Shown piece after piece: positions 1-4,405 of a DNA stretch of 5,413 nt. The DNA is from an uncultured Maribacter sp. GTDB taxonomy: Bacteria > Bacteroidota > Bacteroidia > Flavobacteriales > Flavobacteriaceae. The translations under genes were made by a program, and so were the position numbers. The notes beneath the pieces were generated by a model that worked only from the letters and a program-made list of their open reading frames with translations, was not told where the DNA came from and ran no database searches. The stretch is taken from contig CAJQMW010000204.1 of NCBI GenBank assembly GCA_905479535.1, forward strand, positions 1-5,413, written 5' to 3'. How positions within the stretch are numbered: the stretch's first letter is position 1; the number at the start of each line of letters is the position of its first letter.

Positions 1-90
1 GTGCCCCTTCTTTTGATTATTGGATGACATTTTAACGATGGCGATTGTCCAGCTGCCTCCTCCTAAAACCGCAAACTTTAAATCGCTCAT
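1..90 (-). CDS. gpsA: Glycerol-3-phosphate dehydrogenase [NAD(P)+], N-terminal 30 residues (cut by window edge)
   Basis: Reading the minus strand from an ATG at 90-88 gives an open frame to the window edge that begins MSDLKFAVLGGGSWTIAIVK. This is the N-terminal beta-strand and glycine-rich turn of a Rossmann fold (G10-G11-G12-S13-W14), and the GGGSW...AIVKM pattern is typical of flavobacterial GpsA. The enzyme is cytosolic and reduces dihydroxyacetone phosphate to sn-glycerol 3-phosphate, the backbone precursor of phospholipids. Most GpsA proteins are about 330 residues, so roughly 90 percent lies outside the window. One oddity is that the sixth position of the GxGxx(G/A) motif is Thr15, where Gly or Ala is usual; this should be tolerable but is worth noting. 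The gene is divergent from the lipoprotein gene at 216, with 125 bp between them. The identification rests on 30 residues only, but the motif is distinctive. Confidence 0.82.
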   Translation of the reverse strand, partial: MSDLKFAVLGGGSWTIAIVKMSSNNQKKGH

Positions 91-215
91 TGTAGAATAG
101 AAAACGCAGCTTAAAATTACCAAATTAATGGTATTCTTTAAGTTCTATATACCAGACCTATATCTTTTTTGGCATGGTGCTTGTTTTGTAAGAATAGAAT
201 TTAAAACCGAAAGAG
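91..215. promoter_or_regulatory. Divergent spacer between gpsA and the lipoprotein gene
   Basis: This 125-bp AT-rich spacer must hold the promoters of both divergent genes. On the plus strand, TATCTTTT at 161-168 fits the Bacteroidota -7 element TAnnTTTG at seven of eight positions and lies about 48 bp before the ATG at 216. On the minus strand no full match is seen; TTAATTTG (131-124) and TAATTTTA are one mismatch away. An inverted repeat, TACCA (118-122) and TGGTA (129-133) separated by 6 bp, overlaps the likely gpsA promoter and could be an operator or chance. No strong Shine-Dalgarno sequence precedes either start. Confidence 0.35.
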
Positions 216-1130
216 ATGAAAGCACTAAAACTACTACTAGGATATTCACTTATGGCTACCCTGCTAGTTTCTTGCTATGCGGATGTAATCATAGAAGATG
301 AATTTATAGAAGAATCGGCTTTTAATACAGATCAGGTTTTGCAGGCTTACGACTTGTGGTACGTGGATATCAACCAGACCCGTGGTAATGGCGAAGTCCC
401 TTTTTTACAGCGGGCGTTTACCATAGCATTTAATAACGGAGTGTTCTACGCCAACAATAATATCGTAGGTATAGGTAAAACAGGGAACGGTTTGGGAATT
501 GATGCCGGATATTACGAAACACTTAGGGGTATCGTTGAAATAGATCATGATATTGATGGAAGATGGTTACTAGAGGTATATGCTTTAAACGGCAATACGT
601 TAGAATTATATGACGCCAGTTCGGATACGTCCTATTTTCTAAAAGGATATCAACGGAATAATTTTGATTATGATCAGGTTTTTTATGATAACATCAATTA
701 TTTCATTCAGGAGTACGATATATGGGAAAAGGTCTATACCAGCGAAACTGGAGCGCTCAATGATTTTGACGAGGAGAACTTTTTACAGTTTTTACCAGCT
801 TTGTTTCGCTCTTCCGTGGATAGTCCTGGTACACCATTAAATAGTTTACAATGGGATTTTGAGGGAGATTATGAAGTCTATGATATTGCGGGAGAAGGAT
901 CGCTAAAAACGTTAACGTTGGACTATGATTTTTCTGGTGATGATTATTTTGAATTGTACGTGATTAATGATAGCACTATAGAATTGTATCACCCGGATAG
1001 TGAAACGGTATATGAATTTAAAGGAAGGGGATACCAGCAGTATTTAAAGTCCGGTAAAGGTTCTGTTGATAAGAAAAGAGTTAAAACTTCCAATCCTACT
1101 ATGCAGGTGGAAAGGCGAAGAAAAAAATAG
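216..1130 (+). CDS. Predicted lipoprotein with two tandem copies of one domain, function unknown
   Basis: The 304-residue product starts with a lipoprotein signal peptide: K2 and K5, a hydrophobic stretch (residues 6-18) and a lipobox LVSC with the lipid-carrying cysteine at C20. It should therefore be anchored in a membrane after export. The mature part is acidic and rich in Tyr, Asp and Asn, and consists of two related units, about residues 38-146 and 161-274. Both begin with a YD(L/I)W motif (45-48 and 167-170) and end in a beta-rich block of the form (L/F)E(V/L)Y..N..T(L/I)ELY followed by Y.(L/F)KG...YQ (119-146 and 246-274). The tail (275-304) is very basic (KSGKGSVDKKRVK and ERRRKK) and probably unstructured. 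I recall homologues carrying a nucleotide-adenylyltransferase label in databases, but no HxGH motif is present and the lipobox argues against a cytosolic enzyme. The gene stands alone, divergent from gpsA, and ends 11 bp before a strong terminator. The true function is unknown. Confidence 0.85.
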   Translation: MKALKLLLGYSLMATLLVSCYADVIIEDEFIEESAFNTDQVLQAYDLWYVDINQTRGNGEVPFLQRAFTIAFNNGVFYANNNIVGIGKTGNGLGIDAGYYETLRGIVEIDHDIDGRWLLEVYALNGNTLELYDASSDTSYFLKGYQRNNFDYDQVFYDNINYFIQEYDIWEKVYTSETGALNDFDEENFLQFLPALFRSSVDSPGTPLNSLQWDFEGDYEVYDIAGEGSLKTLTLDYDFSGDDYFELYVINDSTIELYHPDSETVYEFKGRGYQQYLKSGKGSVDKKRVKTSNPTMQVERRRKK

Positions 1131-1141
1131 TTTTTAGTTGA

Positions 1142-1175
1142 AAATTGCCATTGTTCCTAGGAACAATGGCAATTT
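1142..1175. terminator. Perfect 34-bp palindrome, probable bidirectional intrinsic terminator
   Basis: Bases 1142-1175 are a perfect inverted repeat with no mismatch. The RNA would form a 15-bp stem (left arm AAATTGCCATTGTTC) closed by a CTAG loop. It starts 11 bp after the TAG of the lipoprotein gene. The right flank is T-rich on the plus strand (AATTTAATTTTA), and on the minus strand the exit side is also T-rich (ATTTTC, then TTTTTTT further on). It can thus stop plus-strand transcripts of the lipoprotein gene and any minus-strand read-through from the convergent DUF421 gene. Confidence 0.85.
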
Positions 1176-1182
1176 AATTTTA

Positions 1183-1270
1183 CTCGATAATCGAGATTTA
1201 AGTGCTCAGAGGCTTGCCCCGACATTTTAAAGTTGTTTTCTTCCGAATGCCTCGTGAGCTTGCCTCGAGG
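1183..1270. repeat. Hairpin-rich repeat-like intergenic stretch with two imperfect direct copies
   Basis: This non-coding stretch between the terminator and the DUF421 stop codon holds several symmetrical elements. CTCGAT-A-ATCGAG (1183-1195) is an inverted repeat. GAGG-CTTG-CCCC (1209-1220) can form a short hairpin. CCTCG (1250-1254) pairs with CGAGG (1266-1270), and CCTCGAGG (1263-1270) is itself a palindrome. The 19-bp segments 1204-1222 and 1250-1268 agree at 13 of 19 positions, sharing the core GCTTGCC-CGA, and TGCCTCG occurs twice (1248-1254 and 1261-1267). Its composition differs from the surrounding AT-rich spacer. It resembles a dispersed REP-like element, but that needs a genome-wide comparison. 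It could instead help terminate the DUF421 transcript. Confidence 0.4.
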
Positions 1271-1308
1271 TAGTTTACCTAAATTTAAATTGTTCGTGGC
1301 GTTTCTGG

Positions 1309-1830
1309 TTAACCCACATCTTCCATAATTACAGAATCTATTTCAATTTCATCCGTTGTGTGTAGTACGGATACATCCCCTGTAGTTTCAAAAATCACCG
1401 CTTTTACCTGAGATAGTTGTAGCACATTTGCCTCTCGTAACTTTCCCATAAGATCTGCCCTACTAACCAAAGCCTTTCTTAAGTTTTCTTCGAAAATATC
1501 TCCATCCTTCATCAATAATAGGGGGGGGGTATTGGTCAGAACTTTCTGGGCCTTGTTAGAGGAGCTTAAAATTTTTGATAACAAAACTTGTAGACCTGCC
1601 AATAGCGCTAATGAAATAAAAGCAGGGAATAAGCTAGATAGCGGTTTATTAACGGCATCGGCCAAAATAGACCCCATTGCTATGGTTACGGCGAAATCAA
1701 AACTGGTCATTTTCGCGAACGTACGTTTTCCCGCAACACGTGTAATGAACATAATATACAAGTAGATAAGGATAGCCGCAATACACATTTGGCCTACGGT
1801 CTTAAGGGAAACAGGGTCTAAAATCTCCAT
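1309..1830 (-). CDS. DUF421 (YetF-like) membrane protein
   Basis: The 173-residue protein has an N-terminal membrane part with about three hydrophobic segments (roughly residues 13-30, 44-59 and 65-86) and a soluble C-terminal domain (about 95-170). Family marks are visible: R31-x-x-GKR (34-36), the FDFAVTIAMGSI stretch (44-55), and the C-terminal pattern LREANVLQLSQVKAVIFETTG followed shortly by SVL. These match the DUF421/YetF family, whose biochemical role is not established. At 173 residues it is shorter than Bacillus-type members of over 200, but it looks complete. Its ATG lies 2 bp after the TAA of the lipocalin-like gene, so the two are almost certainly co-transcribed and probably translationally coupled. 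The coding strand has nine consecutive C (plus-strand G9, 1521-1529) at Thr101-Pro102-Pro103. Loss or gain of one base would truncate the protein just after the membrane part. Confidence 0.85.
   Translation of the reverse strand: MEILDPVSLKTVGQMCIAAILIYLYIMFITRVAGKRTFAKMTSFDFAVTIAMGSILADAVNKPLSSLFPAFISLALLAGLQVLLSKILSSSNKAQKVLTNTPPLLLMKDGDIFEENLRKALVSRADLMGKLREANVLQLSQVKAVIFETTGDVSVLHTTDEIEIDSVIMEDVG
1521..1529. repeat. G9/C9 homopolymer tract inside the DUF421 gene
   Basis: Nine consecutive G on the plus strand are read as ACC-CCC-CCC-CTA in the minus-strand gene. With one C fewer, the frame runs into TGA two codons after Pro103. With one C more, it ends at TAG about 19 codons after Pro103. 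Either change keeps the membrane segments and removes the soluble domain. Long G/C runs are unusual in AT-rich DNA and prone to replication slippage. Confidence 0.9.
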
Positions 1831-1832
1831 AG

Positions 1833-2222
1833 TTATTCTTTTACAAGCTCCAGAGTCTGAACGTTATTGGCACCATCCGTAGATTGCCATTTTTGATAAT
1901 CGTTCTTATTTTCTATAAAAATCCAAGTTTTGGAAAACTCAGATTCGTCACCTTCAATGGTTATGAATTCTTCGGTAGTGGACCAAGTAAAAGGCGTGGC
2001 ATCTTTTTTGGAAACCCCAAGCAAAGAATAGTCTAGGTTTTTAGTGCCCGTTCCATTTTTGTTAAAGGTAATCGTACCAATGTTGCTAACGGACATTCCT
2101 TGCTCCCCTGGGTTGGAGCGTTGGTATTTCTCAACGTTCCACGTCCCCACCAATCTAGGGGAACATGAAGCCAAAAAGAATAGTGAAAAAATGAGTGCGG
2201 ATAATTTGGTTTTAGTTTTCAT
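1833..2222 (-). CDS. Small lipocalin-like lipoprotein
   Basis: I place the start at the ATG 2222-2220, giving 129 residues. From there the protein opens with a textbook lipoprotein signal: K2, K4, K6, a hydrophobic core (7-17) and lipobox LASC with C20. Two in-frame upstream ATGs (2252 and 2273) would add 10 or 17 residues before the basic region and are less likely. The mature part begins RLVGTWNVEKYQ, the L-x-GTW opening common in Bacteroidota lipocalin-like domains. Short beta-strands follow: GTITFNKNGTGTKNL, then TPFTWSTTEEFITIEGD, then KTWIFIENKNDYQKWQS and VQTLELVKE at the end. This suggests a small beta-barrel anchored to a membrane, perhaps binding a small hydrophobic ligand or acting structurally. 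No catalytic motif is seen. It is the first gene of a two-gene unit with the DUF421 gene (2-bp gap), which suggests an envelope-related joint role. Confidence 0.78.
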   Translation of the reverse strand: MKTKTKLSALIFSLFFLASCSPRLVGTWNVEKYQRSNPGEQGMSVSNIGTITFNKNGTGTKNLDYSLLGVSKKDATPFTWSTTEEFITIEGDESEFSKTWIFIENKNDYQKWQSTDGANNVQTLELVKE

Positions 2223-2270
2223 ATAGTTTGTTTTAGTAAAATTAGATTTCATGATGATAAAAAGGTTACT

Positions 2271-2300
2271 CATCTGCGATTAATCCTAATGCATCTGCGA
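2271..2300. repeat. Direct repeat CATCTGCGA with 21-bp period, candidate operator
   Basis: CATCTGCGA occurs at 2271-2279 and again at 2292-2300, exactly 21 bp apart (two helical turns). It lies between the AraC gene stop (2310) and the lipocalin-like gene (start 2222). GATTAATC (2278-2285) is a palindrome between the copies. The spacing fits the direct-repeat half-sites used by many AraC-family proteins. The copies lie downstream of the putative -7 box, so binding there would more likely repress. A role is inferred. Confidence 0.4.
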
Positions 2301-2304
2301 ATAG

Positions 2305-2312
2305 CAAACTTA
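2305..2312 (-). promoter_or_regulatory. Candidate -7 element for the lipocalin-like/DUF421 pair
   Basis: On the minus strand TAAGTTTG matches the Bacteroidota -7 consensus TAnnTTTG at every position. It overlaps the TAA stop codon of the AraC gene. A TTT triplet sits 21 bp upstream, where the -33 TTG would be expected. The distance to the ATG at 2222 is about 82 bp, leaving a leader of about 75 nt that contains the 21-bp-spaced repeats. The pair may therefore have its own promoter. Confidence 0.4.
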
Positions 2313-3158
2313 CTGCCTAAGCATTCTTTTTTTAAATGTGGATGGATTTTCTCCCGTAACCTTCTTAAAACTACGGTTAAAATAGGAAAGGCTTTCAAAT
2401 CCACATTCATAACAGGTTTCACTAACATTATGGCCCATCAATAATAGTCTTTTAGACTGGCTGACACGGTATTGGTTCAAGAACGAGATAAAAGTGCTAC
2501 CCGTGTTTTTCTTAAAATACCGGCAGAAAGCTTCTTTGGTTAAATTACAAATTTCCGCCACCTCATCTACTGAAATTTTTCCCTGATAACGCTCATCAAC
2601 CAATGCATATATCTTACGAATGCGTTCCTGCTCTTTTTTATTATATCGGTTTACAAAAGGGTTTTTATGAAGTAGTTCAAACTCCTTGCTGGCCGATAGT
2701 TTTTTCAATAGCGTCACTACGGTCATAAAGAATTCAAAGGGTTCTAATTGATATAATGTTTTTAAAATGGACCCAATCTCTTTTTTTGTTTCACCATGAA
2801 AGGCAATGCCATATTTGGATAGTTCCAGCAAACGCTCTATTTGTTTCAATTCAGGTAACGCTTCAAGTACAGTTTCCTTAAAACTAGGTTTAATGTGCAG
2901 TACCTCTTTTCTGTAATTTGAGGTAACGCCATGGTCAAAATTAAGGTGTGGAATATTTGATCCTATGAGTACTAGATCAGAATTAGTGAACCCGGAAATA
3001 TGGTCGCCCACATGTCGTTTTGCATTGGCTCCTTCTATATAGACCAGTTCTAGTTCCGGGTGAAAATGCCAATAGAAGAGATGGTTCAGTTTGGGGTCGT
3101 GCAAAAGCCGGAATGGACTTTTGGAGTTCGGTGCTATGGTCTCTAATTGAATTTTCAT
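2310..3158 (-). CDS. AraC-family transcriptional regulator with N-terminal cupin sensor domain
   Basis: The 282-residue protein has the standard AraC layout. Residues about 15-90 form a cupin-like sensor with the WHFHPELELVYIEG motif (30-43; H31, H33 and E35 are possible metal or ligand contacts) and a second conserved strand, DLVLIGSNIPHLNF (61-74). A helical linker (95-175) leads to the DNA-binding part (about 180-280). That part has two helix-turn-helix units: VDEVAEICNLTKEAFCRYFKK (197-217) and one around 245-266. The family signature CGFESLSYFNRSFKKVTGENP is at 252-272. Four cysteines (204, 212, 249, 252) lie in the DNA-binding part; as far as I recall these occur in flavobacterial relatives too. 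It is divergent from the dioxygenase gene, with 190 bp between, which makes that gene its likely target. The inducer cannot be read from the sequence. Its start codon is the only reasonable one, because the cupin begins within 20 residues. Confidence 0.93.
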   Translation of the reverse strand: MKIQLETIAPNSKSPFRLLHDPKLNHLFYWHFHPELELVYIEGANAKRHVGDHISGFTNSDLVLIGSNIPHLNFDHGVTSNYRKEVLHIKPSFKETVLEALPELKQIERLLELSKYGIAFHGETKKEIGSILKTLYQLEPFEFFMTVVTLLKKLSASKEFELLHKNPFVNRYNKKEQERIRKIYALVDERYQGKISVDEVAEICNLTKEAFCRYFKKNTGSTFISFLNQYRVSQSKRLLLMGHNVSETCYECGFESLSYFNRSFKKVTGENPSTFKKRMLRQ

Positions 3159-3348
3159 CTATCTGTATAATGTAGATTAACGATTTATCCGTAATTCTTT
3201 GAATATAACAAAATTGACCGCTAAAATGACTGAATTATCACAGTATATCAATATAGTTCAAATATCCATCAATATTAAGGTGGTTTTCATTTATGTATAT
3301 TTTTAGTTTTATCCTGTCAATACAACTCATCACTTTAAGAAATACATT
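3159..3348. promoter_or_regulatory. Divergent control region of the AraC regulator and the PhyH-like gene
   Basis: This very AT-rich 190-bp spacer carries the start regions of both genes. On the plus strand TAGTTTTA (3304-3311) fits TAnnTTTG at seven of eight positions and lies 37 bp before the ATG at 3349. No TTG is present at the proper -33 distance, as expected of an activator-dependent promoter. ATCAATAT occurs at 3247-3254 and 3268-3275, a 21-bp period. The copies would be centred near -66 and -45 relative to a start around 3317, the usual place for an AraC-type activator. For the AraC gene itself no perfect -7 box is visible; GATATTTG (3266-3259, minus) is one mismatch away. Confidence 0.4.
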
Positions 3349-4323
3349 ATGAACAAAAGAGAAAGTAAACTGGAAATGGCCAATAAGGCGCACGAGCAAA
3401 TCCCTGGGAATCCTTCCACCGCTACTAGCAGTAAACAAAAGTTGAATGACCGCTCAAATAGAAAACCATTACGGGTTCTTAGCGAAGCTGATTGGGAATT
3501 TTGGAAACACAACGGCTACATCGTAATAAAAAAGGCGGTACCTAAGGAGCAGGCAAAAAGAACGGCCGATTTTCTCTGGGAGTTTGATGAAAAGGACCCG
3601 AATGACCCCCAAACCTGGTATGCTCCGCCAAGGGCAGAAATGAAAATGAAGGAACTTACGGGAACGGGTATGGTTGAGGTGTATAACCACCAATTCTTAT
3701 GGGAAAATAGACAAATGCAACGGGTTTACGATTCGTTTGTAGATGTATGGGGAACGGAGAGGTTATGGGTTACCATTGATCGTGCAAACCTAAATTTTCC
3801 ATTGCCTACCGGAGTGGATAAAAAGGGGTTTATACATTGGGACTATGATCCGGAAACACGTCCCCAAAATGTGCAAGGCGTTTTGGCGCTGGCAGATCAA
3901 CAGGATGAGAATATGGGCGGCTTTCAATGTATCCCATGGTTATATAGAAATTACGACTCCTGGAAATTAACGCAACCTGAGGATCGCGATAGGTTTCAAC
4001 CTAATTTGGACGGTTTAGAAGATAAGATTGTGAAGGTGAAAATGCAGGCCGGGGATCTGCTTATTTTCAATAGTACGGAACCGCATGGTATTCGTCCCAA
4101 CAAGTCCAAAGATAAAGTGCGGATAGCCCAATATATTTCCATGATGCCCGCTGAGGAGGATAACGAGAAGTTGAAAAATTGGCGTATAAATTCGTGGAAA
4201 AATAGGATTGCTCCGGAAGGTTATGCGTTCCCAGGCGATCCAAGAAATTGGGAACAGACCAAATATGGAACTGCAGAATTATCGGTGCTTGGCGAAAAAT
4301 TATTGGGATTAAGGGCCTGGTAG
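3349..4323 (+). CDS. Phytanoyl-CoA dioxygenase (PhyH)-like Fe(II)/2-oxoglutarate-dependent oxygenase
   Basis: The 324-residue cytosolic protein has the PhyH pattern. An entry motif, LSEADWEFWKHNGYIVIKKAV (44-64), is followed by a jelly-roll core with the iron-binding facial triad H163-x-D165 (in FIHWDYDPE) and the distal H246 (in STEPHGIRPN). Arg258 lies 12 residues after the distal His and is the likely 2-oxoglutarate anchor, with Arg249 as the alternative. GGFQCIPW (190-197) is the typical strand between the metal sites. All catalytic residues are present, so it should be active, hydroxylating or otherwise oxidising an unknown substrate while converting 2-oxoglutarate and O2 to succinate and CO2. 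The first 40 residues are polar and low in complexity; Met10 is an alternative start, although Met1 gives a normal 37-bp distance to the -7 box. No neighbouring biosynthetic gene reveals the substrate. Regulation by the divergent AraC protein is likely. Ectoine hydroxylase is a relative, but no ectoine genes are seen here. Confidence 0.85.
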   Translation: MNKRESKLEMANKAHEQIPGNPSTATSSKQKLNDRSNRKPLRVLSEADWEFWKHNGYIVIKKAVPKEQAKRTADFLWEFDEKDPNDPQTWYAPPRAEMKMKELTGTGMVEVYNHQFLWENRQMQRVYDSFVDVWGTERLWVTIDRANLNFPLPTGVDKKGFIHWDYDPETRPQNVQGVLALADQQDENMGGFQCIPWLYRNYDSWKLTQPEDRDRFQPNLDGLEDKIVKVKMQAGDLLIFNSTEPHGIRPNKSKDKVRIAQYISMMPAEEDNEKLKNWRINSWKNRIAPEGYAFPGDPRNWEQTKYGTAELSVLGEKLLGLRAW

Positions 4324-4377
4324 AATGCTAATTCGTTAATAATCATAACCCTTCTAGGGGCGTTGGGGAAATAGCAC

Positions 4378-4385
4378 TATTTTTG
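4378..4385 (+). promoter_or_regulatory. Candidate -7 element of the SulP gene
   Basis: TATTTTTG matches TAnnTTTG at every position and is followed by CGGCC, a context common at flavobacterial starts. It lies 20 bp before the GTG start, giving a short leader of about 14 nt. No TTG is found at the usual 19-23 bp upstream; the nearest (4363-4365) is only 12 bp away. The SulP gene is thus probably transcribed on its own rather than from the upstream oxygenase promoter. Confidence 0.5.
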
Positions 4386-4405
4386 CGGCCTTAAAATCTC
4401 GACGT

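Noticed and set aside
216..1130. Annotation of the lipoprotein as nicotinate mononucleotide adenylyltransferase
   Set aside because: I recall this label on homologues, but the protein lacks the HxGH nucleotidyltransferase motif, has a lipobox and shows a duplicated beta domain.
1532..1765. Plus-strand open frame of 77 codons inside the DUF421 gene
   Set aside because: It is antisense to a gene with clear family motifs, has no recognisable protein features and no start signal.
2252..2273. Longer starts for the lipocalin-like protein (146 or 139 residues)
   Set aside because: They would place extra residues before the Lys-rich start of the signal peptide; the ATG at 2222 gives the normal 20-residue lipoprotein signal.
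3159..3348. Riboswitch or small RNA in the divergent spacer
   Set aside because: The stretch is very AT-rich with no stable stem of note and no terminator-like element; only promoter and operator signals can be argued.
3238..3693. Several minus-strand open frames over the divergent spacer and the 5' half of the PhyH-like gene
   Set aside because: They overlap one another and a well-supported gene, and their composition is that of reversed codons; no domain is recognisable.
4347..4364. Possible terminator hairpin after the PhyH-like gene (CCCT...AGGG)
   Set aside because: The stem is only about four base pairs with a 3-nt loop and no T-run follows, so it does not support a terminator call.
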